Source: Flavobacterium sp. Root935 (lineage in GTDB: Bacteria; Bacteroidota; Bacteroidia; Flavobacteriales; Flavobacteriaceae). From it: a DNA stretch of 64,000 bases. The position numbers and the translations under genes are program-made. The first letter of the stretch is position 1, and every line of letters starts with the position of its first letter. The stretch is taken from the NCBI RefSeq assembly GCF_001429295.1, contig NZ_LMJL01000012.1:870119-934118 (forward strand), in the 5' to 3' direction. Positions 1 to 9,364 of the stretch are shown piece after piece. The notes under the pieces are model-generated. The model was not told the DNA's origin, searched no databases, and saw only the letters and a list, made by a program, of their open reading frames with translations.

Positions 1-8
1 AACATAGG

Positions 9-39
9 ACTTGGAACCTGAAACCTGAAACTTGAAACA
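9..39. repeat. Heptamer tandem repeat (CYTGAAA units)
   Basis: About four imperfect 7-bp units of the form CCTGAAA or CTTGAAA lie head to tail upstream of yebC. The same heptamer family forms a longer tract at 36921-36990 between prfB and msrB, so it is a dispersed simple repeat of this genome. There is no spacer structure, so it is not a CRISPR array. Confidence 0.75.
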
Positions 40-75
40 TCAACCAAAACATTCAATAAAAAAGAGTTGTTTTGT

Positions 76-107
76 TTTTGGAAAAATAAGGAATAACCGT
101 ATTTTTG
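76..107 (+). promoter_or_regulatory. Candidate yebC promoter
   Basis: A TATTTTTG box at 100-107 matches the Bacteroidota -7 consensus TAnnTTTG. A TTG at 78-80 lies 19 bp upstream, as expected for the -33 element. The start codon is 24 bp downstream of the -7 box. Assigned by consensus only. Confidence 0.6.
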
Positions 108-130
108 CATCTCAAAACTAAAAATTAGAA

Positions 131-844
131 ATGGGAAGAGCATTCGAATTTAGAAAAGGAAGAAAAATGAAACGTTGGTCTGCAATGGCCAAAACATTTA
201 CCAGAATTGGTAAAGATATCGTAATGGCTGTTAAAGAAGGCGGTCCGAATCCAGACGCCAATTCTAGATTAAGAGCTGTTATACAAAACGCGAAAGCTGC
301 CAACATGCCGAAAGACAATGTGGAGCGCGCGATTAAAAATGCAAGTAATAAAGATACTGCCAACTATAAAGAAATTTTGTTTGAAGGATATGCTCCTCAC
401 GGAATTGCAATTTTAATTGAAACTGCTTCTGATAACAATAATAGAACTGTAGCAAACATTAGAAGTTATTTTAATAAATGTAACGGAACTATGGGAACTC
501 AAGGTTCTGTTGAGTTTATGTTTGACCACACTTGCAACTTTAGAATTGCAAAAGATGGTATCGACGCTGAGGAATTAGAATTAGAATTGATTGATTTTGG
601 TGCCGAAGAAGTTTTTGAAGATGAAGACGGAATCTTAATCTATGCGCCTTTTGGTAGTTTTGGAGCGTTACAAAAAGAATTAGAAAATAGAGGTCTTGAA
701 ATTCTATCTTCTGGTTTTGAACGTATTCCTCAAATAACTAAAGAATTAACTGAAGCTCAAATCGCTGATGTTGAAAAATTAATTGAGAAAATCGAAGAAG
801 ATGATGACGTTATGAACGTTTATCATACAATGAAAGAAGAATAA
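131..844 (+). CDS. yebC: YebC/PmpR family protein (TACO1-like)
   Basis: The 237-aa product is full length for the YebC family, whose members are described as DNA-binding regulators and, more recently, as ribosome-associated factors that relieve stalling. The N-terminus starts MGRAFEFRKGRK and is followed by the family segments WSAMAKTFTRIGKDI, GGPNPDANSRLR and NMPKDNVERAIK. The middle has the EGYAPHGIAILIE and TMGTQGSVEFMF segments, and the C-terminus is acidic, as is normal. The first ATG lies 24 bp after a good -7 box, which supports the start. It stands alone, with its own promoter and a terminator at 868-899. Family assignment is secure; the exact cellular role is not. Confidence 0.95.
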   Translation: MGRAFEFRKGRKMKRWSAMAKTFTRIGKDIVMAVKEGGPNPDANSRLRAVIQNAKAANMPKDNVERAIKNASNKDTANYKEILFEGYAPHGIAILIETASDNNNRTVANIRSYFNKCNGTMGTQGSVEFMFDHTCNFRIAKDGIDAEELELELIDFGAEEVFEDEDGILIYAPFGSFGALQKELENRGLEILSSGFERIPQITKELTEAQIADVEKLIEKIEEDDDVMNVYHTMKEE

Positions 845-867
845 TCTTCTACAATACTTGATATTAA

Positions 868-899
868 AAGGCTCCAGAATTATCTGGAGCTTTTTTTTT
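868..899 (+). terminator. Rho-independent terminator after yebC
   Basis: GCTCCAGA at 871-878 pairs with TCTGGAGC at 883-890 around an ATTA loop, preceded by A/G and followed by nine T residues. It separates yebC from the secreted-protein block. Confidence 0.85.
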
Positions 900-942
900 A
901 CCAGAATGTGGAAAACCGTAAAGATTTGTATTACAAAATGTT

Positions 943-950
943 TACATTTG
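943..950 (+). promoter_or_regulatory. Candidate -7 box upstream of the secreted-protein block
   Basis: TACATTTG matches TAnnTTTG. The nearest upstream TTG (926-928) is only 14 bp away, shorter than usual, so the promoter is weakly supported. If used, the leader to the 1136 start would be about 180 nt. No other structure was recognised between the yebC terminator and 1136. Confidence 0.35.
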
Positions 951-1135
951 GCAAAAATTTAACAGTCTATTACGTTTTAAACCAATTCTATAAATTGTAT
1001 GGATTAAAAAATTAAAAAACCAAACTGATTCATTTTAAACAAATTAGAGTCCCAATTGCCTGTAAATGCAATTCTTATTTGTTAAAAAGATTTACATATA
1101 TCCAAAAATAATACCACAACCAAACCTACTAAAAA

Positions 1136-4100
1136 TTGAAAAAAATTACTTCAAAGTTTTACTCTTTTGTATTAAGTATAGTTTTATTTCTCGTAAGTTT
1201 TAATAGTTTTTCTCATACTTATCTCGATACAATAAGTAATAAAAGAAAACCTATACCTGCAAAAAGCATTATTTTAAATAATGCTGCCAAACAATCAAGT
1301 AGTTCTTCCAAATATGAGTTGAATACTGAAAGTGAATTCACAAATTCATATATTCAAAAAAACTATCCAATTGGAGATCCTACAAACGGATTTTTAGATA
1401 AGGCTAAGGAAGTTTTTAAGGAAATTGATAAAACCGAAAACGTTACCGATTTTTTAGAGCCTAAAAACTTAGCACAACTTCCGCTGGGTATTAAAAAAAC
1501 TATTGGAGGAATTCAATATTCTTTAGGTATCAGTAATGCAAAATTTACTCCTCAATATACCGAATTAACTGCATTTGTAAAAATTATACTTCCTCAGACT
1601 GATTCTTTAGGAAACAGAAAGGAACTTTTTTTTGGGGCAAATAACATTAAACTTTCTCACAAAGGAGGTCTAGTTGGCGACACCAATCTTGTTTTACTAG
1701 GTGATGTGCCTATTAAAATGTTTGGAGACAAAACGCTATTAGTACTAAAAGGCGGCATGGAAATGGCCACTGGAGAGGTTAAAAACAAAACCTATGTAAC
1801 CATTGATTGTAATGGTTTTAAAGAATTAGGTGTTGAGGCAGATGTCATTTTCTCCAGAACAATGCTTGAGCCTGTTGATGCTACTTACAACGTCATTCCC
1901 GGCACCAGTCAAGTCAAGTCCAGTTTTAAAGCTGTTGTTGGTAACTGGAATGATATTTTAATAGATATCAATATACCTACTTTTCAACTCACTAAACACC
2001 CTGGTTATTGTTTTGAATTAAACAATGCTGTTATTGACATGAGTGACTTGCGTAACTCATCGAATGTCATATGGCCAAAAGACTATGAAAAGGATTATTT
2101 AGTTCCTGGAAATGAAAAATTATGGAGAGGATTTTTTGTCCAATCTCTTAAGTTAGTTCTGCCTTCTCAATTTAAAAAGAAAGGTACTAACGAACGAATT
2201 ACGTTCAAGGCAACCAATTTGTTAATTGACAGAATGGGAGTTTCTGGAACTTTTTCTGGAGAAAACATCTTAAGTCTTGGAGAAGGAAATGCGTCTGGAT
2301 GGCAGTTTTCTGTAGATCGTATTGAATTAGGTTTTAGAGCCAATTCTCTCGTTGCTGCAGGGTTTAGCGGAGGGATTGTTTTACCAGTTTCTTCAGGACA
2401 ATGCACGGCAGAAGGAAGAGGTGAACTTGGCTATACTGCAGTTTTTAATACTATCGATAATGAATATCTTTTAAAAGCAGAGATCAAAAATGATATCTGT
2501 TTTCAAGTATTTAAAGGAAATGCCTCTTTAGAAAAAAACTCTTATGTTGAGTTAAAAGTTAAAGAAGGCAAATTTTTACCAAAGGCTGTTTTATACGGAA
2601 CTTTATCACTTAACGCCAGTAACAAACCTGCTACAGCAGCTGATGCAATAGCTGGTGAAAAATATGTAACTGTTTATGACGACAAAGGGAATGTTGTTGT
2701 TCCAACAAAGAAAGAGACAGTAGCTTTTAAAGGTATTATTTTTCAAAATTTAACTTTACAAACAGTAGTTCCTTACATAACAGCCGACTATTTTGGATAT
2801 AAAAATAATCCTGAAAAAGACGCATCAGTTAGTAATTTCCCGGTAACAATTAATGAAATTGCCTTAACCGCAGATACGCAATCTGCCAGTTTAAAAGTCG
2901 ATTTAGCCATTAATTTGATGAAGGACCAATTTAATGGAGAAACTAAATTCTATGTAATTGGAAAATTTGCTCCAGAAGAAGGAATTCAAAAGTGGAAATT
3001 CGACCGTCTTAAATTTGAAGAAATAAAAGTCGCCGCCGATCTTGGAGGTGTTAAATTTAAAGGAAGTATTACCATATTAGACAATGATCCTATTTATGGA
3101 GATGGCTTTAAAGGAATGCTGGGTGCTGATTTTACAGGCGGTATTTCTGTTGAAGCAAATGCTATTTTTGGTTCTAAAAGCTTTAGATATTGGTATGTTG
3201 ATGCAATGGTCGACAACCTAAACATTCCTGCTGGAGCCATTACTTTCAAAGGTTTTGGAGGAGGTGCTTATTATAAAATGAAGAAGGACGGATTCAGCAG
3301 CAGTTTTGTTGCTTCTGGATCTAATTATGTTCCTGATGAAGATTCTGGCCTTGGTGTTAAAGCCATGCTTAAGTTTGCCGGAACTGCCACTGCCGATGCT
3401 TTTTGGGGTGGTGCTGGATTTGAAATCGCTTTCAACACTCACGGTGGTATTAACCGAATCAGTATTTATGGAGAAGGCCACGTAATGCAGACTTTTGAAA
3501 TACCTGGAGTTGACGAACTTAAAGATGCTTTAAAAGCAGTAACTGAAAACGAGTCATTAATGTCTAAAGTTGCATTGGAAGCTCTAAAAACTTCAAATCT
3601 ATCAAAAGCAGCAGAAGATTTATACCCTACTGATGTTAAACAGCGAATGGGAATTAATGCCTTTGCTGCAATCGAATATGATTTTAGATCCAAAACATTA
3701 CACGGAACATTTGATTTATACATAGATACTCCTGGAGGCTTTATTAAAGGTCGTGCTTCTGGTAACAGAGCCGGCTGGGCTGTACTGCATTTTGCGCCAG
3801 ATAAATGGTATATCAGAATGGGTACACCAACAGACCGATTGGGGATAAAATTAGCCATAGCTTCTCTTGAGGTTGAAGCTGGAGGATATTTCATGATTGG
3901 TGATGATATTCCTGGCAGTCCTCCTCCACCCGCTATTGTTGCTCAAATTCTTGGAGTCAGCGCAGATTCTCTTGATTATATGCGAGATGAAAACAGTGTA
4001 GCTTCTGGTAAAGGTTTTGCTTTTGGTTCTGATTTTAGTTTAAAAACTGGAGATATCACTTTCTTAATCTTTTATGCAAACTTCCAATGTGGTTTTGGAT

Positions 4101-5860
4101 TTGATATCATGGTAAAAGATTATGGCGAAGCACAATGTAAGGGTTCTGGACAAATTGGTTTAAATGGCTGGTATGCTAATGGGCAATCTTATGCTTATCT
4201 GCAGGGTGAGCTCGGAATCAAGATTAAATTATTCATGATTAAAAAGAAAATATCCATTATAAAAGGAGGTGGAGCCGTTCTATTGCAGGCCAAATTACCT
4301 AACCCCGTCTGGATTCGAGGTTATTTAGCAGGAAATTTTAGTTTATTAGGAGGAGCCGTTAAAGGAAGTTTCAGATTTAAACTAGAGTTTGGAAAACAAT
4401 GTGAATTTGTTAATGATGCTCCATTAGGCGGTCTAAAAACAATTGCAGATATCACTCCTGCCGAAGGTGCAAAAGATGTCAGCGTATTTGCTGTTCCACA
4501 GGTTGGATTTAATATGCCTATTGAAAAAAGTTTCACATTGGAAGAAGATTCTGGTGTAAAAACATATAAACTGAAATTAGAAGAATACAGTATTAAAAAA
4601 GATGGTGTTGCCATTGTTGGAGATATAACATGGAATCCAACAAAAGATTTGTTAAGTTTTACGCCTTCTGAAGTATTGCCTCAAAATTCAAACCTTACCT
4701 CTACAGTAAAAATAAGTTTTCAGGAATATGTAAATGGAACTTGGAAAACGGTTTATGATGATGGACAAATAGCTACTGAAACTGAAGTTAGAAATTTCAC
4801 TACAGGACTTGCTCCAAACTATATTCCGTTGACGAATATTGCTTATTGTTATCCGGTAATGGATCAGAAATATGTTTATCAAAACGAATCGAAACAGGCT
4901 TATGTTGTTTTAAAACAAGGTCAGACTTATTTGTTTGAATTAAAAGAGGGACAATCGCAAAAAGCATTTTATAAAACGGGAACAAACTCAAATACTGGAG
5001 CAATTACATACAATACAGCTCTTAAGAAAGTGAGTATAGATTTACCTGTTTTACAGACATCTAAGCCGTATAATATTTCATTAATGACACTTGAAACAAA
5101 AACTGATGCAAACAGTAATTTAAAAGAAAGTTATACGACACAGGATTTAGGTGAAGACGCCAGTCTTACTGTAAAAGACAACAAACTGGGAGAAGTTGTT
5201 ACCGGCGGACAAGGTGTAGAATTATTACAATATAATTTCAATACAAGTCAGTACAACAGTTTCTCAGAAAAAATGGCTGCTAAAAAACCTAAACAAACGT
5301 TGACAGAAATTATTTATTCTGATGTTCATGCTTTACAATCATTAAACAGCTCTACTGAGCCTTTTGATGAAATCGAAATTATTGGTAATGCTAAAACGAT
5401 GAATGTCCCTTTGATAAATGTTGAAGCAATATTAGATGACAGTTATTACAAAAATGAGATTTTCCCATTAGTATATCAAGGATATCCATTAGAGACAGAT
5501 TTACAATTTGACAGAAGCACAACAACTCTTGGTGTTCCGCCTACAAAAGGTGTAGAAACATTGGCTTGGTATCAAGATTATATCATTAATAATCCGACAA
5601 GCTATATGCTAAAAGAGTATCTGCCATATCGATATAACCTGCCATTTTACTATAAAACAGATTTTGTCAATTTAAGATATAAGGTAGTAAATAAGTACTT
5701 AAACACTTTAAACCAGCAAATGATTTCGAAGTATGATTATATCATAAATGGTAAGTTCCCGTACATCAAACAAGGTCAATATAACATAAAACTGAATTAC
5801 ACTCTTCCAGGAGGACAATTAGGAAGCAGTTCTATATTCACATTCAATAAATCAATTTAA
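1136..5860 (+). CDS. Very large secreted protein of unknown function, Ig-like domain near the C-terminus
   Basis: This 1574-aa protein was not recognised as a named family. Residues 1-27 are a typical Sec signal peptide ending near FNSFSH. The body is glycine-rich and consists mostly of alternating hydrophobic and polar strands, suggesting an extended beta-sheet, beta-helix or barrel-like fold. A short proline stretch (SPPPPA) lies near residue 925. Residues about 1105-1225 contain PAEGAKDVSVFAVPQVGFN and a strand pattern like bacterial Ig-like (Big_5) modules. About 350 further residues follow, with no recognisable T9SS C-terminal domain. The start is a TTG codon, the only one placing the signal peptide at the N-terminus. 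It is the first gene of the block and ends 2 bp before the FN3 gene, so the two are probably co-transcribed. A surface or secretion-scaffold role is inference from context. Confidence 0.8.
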   Translation: MKKITSKFYSFVLSIVLFLVSFNSFSHTYLDTISNKRKPIPAKSIILNNAAKQSSSSSKYELNTESEFTNSYIQKNYPIGDPTNGFLDKAKEVFKEIDKTENVTDFLEPKNLAQLPLGIKKTIGGIQYSLGISNAKFTPQYTELTAFVKIILPQTDSLGNRKELFFGANNIKLSHKGGLVGDTNLVLLGDVPIKMFGDKTLLVLKGGMEMATGEVKNKTYVTIDCNGFKELGVEADVIFSRTMLEPVDATYNVIPGTSQVKSSFKAVVGNWNDILIDINIPTFQLTKHPGYCFELNNAVIDMSDLRNSSNVIWPKDYEKDYLVPGNEKLWRGFFVQSLKLVLPSQFKKKGTNERITFKATNLLIDRMGVSGTFSGENILSLGEGNASGWQFSVDRIELGFRANSLVAAGFSGGIVLPVSSGQCTAEGRGELGYTAVFNTIDNEYLLKAEIKNDICFQVFKGNASLEKNSYVELKVKEGKFLPKAVLYGTLSLNASNKPATAADAIAGEKYVTVYDDKGNVVVPTKKETVAFKGIIFQNLTLQTVVPYITADYFGYKNNPEKDASVSNFPVTINEIALTADTQSASLKVDLAINLMKDQFNGETKFYVIGKFAPEEGIQKWKFDRLKFEEIKVAADLGGVKFKGSITILDNDPIYGDGFKGMLGADFTGGISVEANAIFGSKSFRYWYVDAMVDNLNIPAGAITFKGFGGGAYYKMKKDGFSSSFVASGSNYVPDEDSGLGVKAMLKFAGTATADAFWGGAGFEIAFNTHGGINRISIYGEGHVMQTFEIPGVDELKDALKAVTENESLMSKVALEALKTSNLSKAAEDLYPTDVKQRMGINAFAAIEYDFRSKTLHGTFDLYIDTPGGFIKGRASGNRAGWAVLHFAPDKWYIRMGTPTDRLGIKLAIASLEVEAGGYFMIGDDIPGSPPPPAIVAQILGVSADSLDYMRDENSVASGKGFAFGSDFSLKTGDITFLIFYANFQCGFGFDIMVKDYGEAQCKGSGQIGLNGWYANGQSYAYLQGELGIKIKLFMIKKKISIIKGGGAVLLQAKLPNPVWIRGYLAGNFSLLGGAVKGSFRFKLEFGKQCEFVNDAPLGGLKTIADITPAEGAKDVSVFAVPQVGFNMPIEKSFTLEEDSGVKTYKLKLEEYSIKKDGVAIVGDITWNPTKDLLSFTPSEVLPQNSNLTSTVKISFQEYVNGTWKTVYDDGQIATETEVRNFTTGLAPNYIPLTNIAYCYPVMDQKYVYQNESKQAYVVLKQGQTYLFELKEGQSQKAFYKTGTNSNTGAITYNTALKKVSIDLPVLQTSKPYNISLMTLETKTDANSNLKESYTTQDLGEDASLTVKDNKLGEVVTGGQGVELLQYNFNTSQYNSFSEKMAAKKPKQTLTEIIYSDVHALQSLNSSTEPFDEIEIIGNAKTMNVPLINVEAILDDSYYKNEIFPLVYQGYPLETDLQFDRSTTTLGVPPTKGVETLAWYQDYIINNPTSYMLKEYLPYRYNLPFYYKTDFVNLRYKVVNKYLNTLNQQMISKYDYIINGKFPYIKQGQYNIKLNYTLPGGQLGSSSIFTFNKSI

Positions 5861-5862
5861 TA

Positions 5863-7938
5863 ATGAAGTTCAAATTTTTCTTTATCCTTTTTTTAATTTT
5901 CACTTTTTCTGGAATTGCTCAAAACAATTCTAAGGAAAACAACGACATAGAAAAAAAGAACGAAATCCAAGTAATAGCTAGAGTTCAAAAAGACCGCATT
6001 TTATTACGCTGGGCTGTTAATACTCCGATTGCTTGGAAAAAATTAAACACATACGGCTATTTAATAGAACGATTTACAGTTACAAGAGATAATAAAACGC
6101 TGGCAAAACCAGAACGTGTTGTGTTAGCACAAGCTTATAAACCTCAACCTGTAGAAACCTGGGAAAAATTAATTGATGAAAATGATAATGCTGCAATTTT
6201 AGCACAAGCTATTTACGGCGAAAGTTTCAGTGTAACTGGAACAGACAATTTAGAATCGATAGTAAATCTGTCTGAAGAAGCAGAACAACGTTTTACTTTT
6301 GCTTTGTATACAGCTGATAAAGATTTTGAAGTTGCTAAAAAAGCAGGTTTAGGTTTTGAAGATAAAGATGTAAAACAAAACGAAAAATATGCTTACCGAA
6401 TCTCTTCGAATGTTCCTGAACAAGAATTGAGCATCGTTTATGGTGGTGTATTTGTCAGTTTAAAAGAATATGAGCCATTGCCAAAACCAATGGATCTTAG
6501 TGCTCACTTTACAGACAACAGCACTATGTTAAGCTGGAATTTTAAAATCTTAGCCCATGTTTATGGTAGTTATTACATAGAACGTTCAACTGATAAAATC
6601 AATTATAAGCGACTTACAGATAAACCGTACACCAGTTTAAGTCAAGAAAACGCAAATAATAACAGAATCTTTTATGTTGATTCTATTGCTAATAATACGT
6701 CTTACCATTATCGTATTCAAGGTATTTCTCCGTTTGGGGAATTAGGCCCTTATTCTGATGTAGTTTCTGGTAAAGGAAAAGCTTTATTGAAATATGTCCC
6801 ACATTTGACGGTAAAAGACTTTAAAGACGATTCGACTGTTACTTTAACTTGGGAATTTCCAGAAGAAGGCAATAATGAAATCTCTGGATTTGAGCTTAAT
6901 CGTTCCGATTATGACGATGACAAATACACCAAGGTAGTCAAAAACATTCCTGCTAAGGATCGTACTGTAACTTATAATAAGCTACTTGCTACAAATTATT
7001 TTACGATTACAGCTGTTGGGAAAAATGGAAACAGCCGTACCTCCTTCCCTATGCTGGTTCAGCCTGTCGATTCAATTCCGCCAGCAAAACCAATTGGTTT
7101 AAAAGCAACTATTGATTCCTTAGGAGTTGTAAAAATATCTTGGACTCCAAACAAAGAAAAAGATCTTTTAGGATATCGTATTTATAAAGGAAATACTGCT
7201 GAAGAAGAATTTAGTCAGCTGACAGTGAGTCCGCATGAGAAAAATACTTTTGAAGATAAAGTAATTCTTAAAAGTTTAAATAGCAAAGTATATTATAGAA
7301 TTATCGCTGTCGATTACCGCTATAATATGTCTCCTTTCTCTGAAACATTAATTGTGAAAAAGCCAGATATTATACCTCCTGCTTCGCCTGTTTTTACCAA
7401 ATATGAAATTAAAGACGGCGCCGTGTTTTTAGAATGGGCAAACAGCCAAAGTGAGGATGTAAAATCTCATCAGCTTTATAGAAAAGAAAATGATCAGGAA
7501 AAATGGGAATTAATATGGAGCGGTATTGATAAATCTGAGTCTTATCAAGATAAAAAAACGATTGAAGGTGCAACTTACAGATATGCCATTTTTGCTAAAG
7601 ATGAAAGCGGATTAGTTTCAAATCCCTCACCAGAAGTTGCATTCTTTGTTCCCAAATATACCGTAAAACCAGCTGTAAAAGGTTTCTACGCACAAGCCAA
7701 TACTACTACAAAAAGTATCGACTTATCTTGGAGCTATGATGAAACCGGTATAGAAAGCTTTGAAATTTATAAAGCAACCAATGCAGAACCAATGCAGTTG
7801 ATTCAAATGGTAAAGCCTGAAACTAGAAAATTATCTGATCCAACGCTTACCATTAATACCACTTATAAATACGGAATACGAGCTCTGTTTAAAGATGGAA
7901 GAATGTCTAAAATGGATTTTTACACCGTTAAATTTTAA
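5863..7938 (+). CDS. Secreted protein with five fibronectin type III domains
   Basis: The product is 691 aa, with a signal peptide at residues 1-19 (ending SGIAQ). The N-terminal ~200 residues are unassigned. Five FN3-like modules follow at about 205-300, 308-402, 405-498, 504-597 and 600-691. Each has the expected pattern of an early SW/TW or EW tryptophan, a YxIYR/YxI strand and a late YxYxIxA strand, and two are joined by PP linkers (SIPPAKP, IIPPASP). No catalytic motif and no T9SS sorting domain are visible. It begins 2 bp after the 1574-aa gene and ends 4 bp before the next gene, so an operon is likely. FN3 arrays usually act as spacers or protein-binding modules; its partner is unknown, possibly another product of this block. 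Confidence 0.85.
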   Translation: MKFKFFFILFLIFTFSGIAQNNSKENNDIEKKNEIQVIARVQKDRILLRWAVNTPIAWKKLNTYGYLIERFTVTRDNKTLAKPERVVLAQAYKPQPVETWEKLIDENDNAAILAQAIYGESFSVTGTDNLESIVNLSEEAEQRFTFALYTADKDFEVAKKAGLGFEDKDVKQNEKYAYRISSNVPEQELSIVYGGVFVSLKEYEPLPKPMDLSAHFTDNSTMLSWNFKILAHVYGSYYIERSTDKINYKRLTDKPYTSLSQENANNNRIFYVDSIANNTSYHYRIQGISPFGELGPYSDVVSGKGKALLKYVPHLTVKDFKDDSTVTLTWEFPEEGNNEISGFELNRSDYDDDKYTKVVKNIPAKDRTVTYNKLLATNYFTITAVGKNGNSRTSFPMLVQPVDSIPPAKPIGLKATIDSLGVVKISWTPNKEKDLLGYRIYKGNTAEEEFSQLTVSPHEKNTFEDKVILKSLNSKVYYRIIAVDYRYNMSPFSETLIVKKPDIIPPASPVFTKYEIKDGAVFLEWANSQSEDVKSHQLYRKENDQEKWELIWSGIDKSESYQDKKTIEGATYRYAIFAKDESGLVSNPSPEVAFFVPKYTVKPAVKGFYAQANTTTKSIDLSWSYDETGIESFEIYKATNAEPMQLIQMVKPETRKLSDPTLTINTTYKYGIRALFKDGRMSKMDFYTVKF

Positions 7939-7942
7939 TTAA

Positions 7943-9241
7943 ATGAAAAAGATATTCATTTTACTTTTTCTTATTTCTATTCCGAAAAGTTTTGCGCAAA
8001 CTTATTCGTTTGTTTTGGCATACAGTGCTCAAGGCACACTTTGTAACTATGGAGCTCACGGAGCTTATATGAAAGCTGACAATGTAAGTATTTATGATGG
8101 TGTCACTTATGGAACTTATCCAGCTAATTTTAATAATAGGGCATTTACTCTTAAAAAAAATTACACTTCATTTGAGTTTATGCTTAATGATGGATGCAAT
8201 GCCAATTGTAATGATAAGCAGACATTAACTCTAATGAATTTAATTAAAAATAGAAATGTCACGTTATGGGGATGTTCAGCAACTCAAAGGTTTGCTGTTG
8301 ATAATTTTGTCCCAAATGTATTTATTAAAAATCTTGATACTGCTAGTCCAAATGAAATATGTGCTGGATTTCAGTTAGGATTAGCTGCTTTTCCTACCGA
8401 ATTATTACCAAATAATGCTCCAGATTTTCCAGCCGAAGTTTATCATTGGGTATACTCATTAGATAACAAACAAACTTGGGTAGACGTTCCTACATTTATT
8501 AACGGAAATCGAACCAATGATATTTCAACAACGACATTTTCTATTCAACAGTTACTTGGTAATAATCATACTAATTATTTTAATAAAGTTATCTATTTTA
8601 AGCTTGCTTACGGAGATACCAATCCACTGGCAATAACCTATTCGCCTTGCGCTCCTATTGCAGAAAATGTGACATATGCAGCGCCTAAATGTAATGGTGA
8701 AAATATTGAAAAAATTGATGTCTTTTTTGATCGAAACTTTTATTCTGGAGAAGATATTAGCATTATGTATGTGGTAAATACAGATCCAACTAAAACAACT
8801 CCACATTTTCAAAATACTGAGATAATAAGCTCTCTTACTTTAGATTCGGATTATAATAAGTATAAATACACTTTTATCAATCCTGGAACACTAGAGCATG
8901 GTGAAACTTACAATGTTAAATATCAAACAAGAAGGTACGGAGCCAATACTGGATCGTTACAAAGCGCCAGTACTCCTTTCAAATATTTAGATCCACCAAA
9001 ATTATCATTTGAAATAACAAATCAGCAAAAACCATCATGCAATGGAGGTAATGATGGTTTTATAGAAATTACTATTAATAGTGGTAATGGACCTTTTCAT
9101 TTTTATAAAGACGGAAATGAGATTTCGGCCGAAGTTAATAACGGAAAATATTACTTAAGAAATTTAGAAGGAAAAGATTATAACATCCAAGTGACAGATG
9201 CTAAAAATTGTATCGATAAAACAGCTAATGATCCAATTTAA
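7943..9241 (+). CDS. Secreted protein with C-terminal SprB-like module (paralogue 1 of 3)
   Basis: The product is 432 aa with a signal peptide ending SFAQ around residue 19. It is a diverged paralogue of the next two genes. Shared features are a central domain ending in HGETYNVKYQTRR, then an SprB-like module (CNGGNDGFIEITINSGNG) and a tail VTDAKNCIDKTAND. The protein stops right after this tail, where SprB repeats normally continue, and there is no T9SS C-terminal domain. Several paired cysteines (CNANCND) suggest disulfides outside the cytoplasm. The gap to the upstream gene is 4 bp. A surface role is inferred; no enzymatic motif is seen. Confidence 0.75.
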   Translation: MKKIFILLFLISIPKSFAQTYSFVLAYSAQGTLCNYGAHGAYMKADNVSIYDGVTYGTYPANFNNRAFTLKKNYTSFEFMLNDGCNANCNDKQTLTLMNLIKNRNVTLWGCSATQRFAVDNFVPNVFIKNLDTASPNEICAGFQLGLAAFPTELLPNNAPDFPAEVYHWVYSLDNKQTWVDVPTFINGNRTNDISTTTFSIQQLLGNNHTNYFNKVIYFKLAYGDTNPLAITYSPCAPIAENVTYAAPKCNGENIEKIDVFFDRNFYSGEDISIMYVVNTDPTKTTPHFQNTEIISSLTLDSDYNKYKYTFINPGTLEHGETYNVKYQTRRYGANTGSLQSASTPFKYLDPPKLSFEITNQQKPSCNGGNDGFIEITINSGNGPFHFYKDGNEISAEVNNGKYYLRNLEGKDYNIQVTDAKNCIDKTANDPI

Positions 9242-9318
9242 ACATTCGGCTGATATAAGAAAACAAGATTAAAACTAAAAAAGTAAATGCCTTAAATACT
9301 TAAAAGAGTATTTAAATT

Positions 9319-9360
9319 AAAGGATTAGTTAACTGTATTGATAAAAACGCAAACGAATAA
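9319..9360 (+). pseudogene. Remnant of a fourth paralogue C-terminus
   Basis: In the gap between two paralogous genes, one frame reads KGLVNCIDKNANE and then a TAA stop at 9358-9360. This matches the terminal residues of the neighbouring paralogues (NNCIDTNAND, NSCIDLTANQ, KNCIDKTAND). No open frame extends upstream past a stop at 9313. The simplest reading is the 3' scrap of a deleted paralogue or a recombination scar. It also explains why a TTG here could be mistaken for the start of the next gene. Confidence 0.6.
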
Positions 9361-9364
9361 AAAG

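Noticed and set aside
9338..9364. TTG start adding nine residues to paralogue 2
   Set aside because: The segment is a frame-shifted reading of the paralogue remnant; the signal peptide begins at the ATG at 9365.
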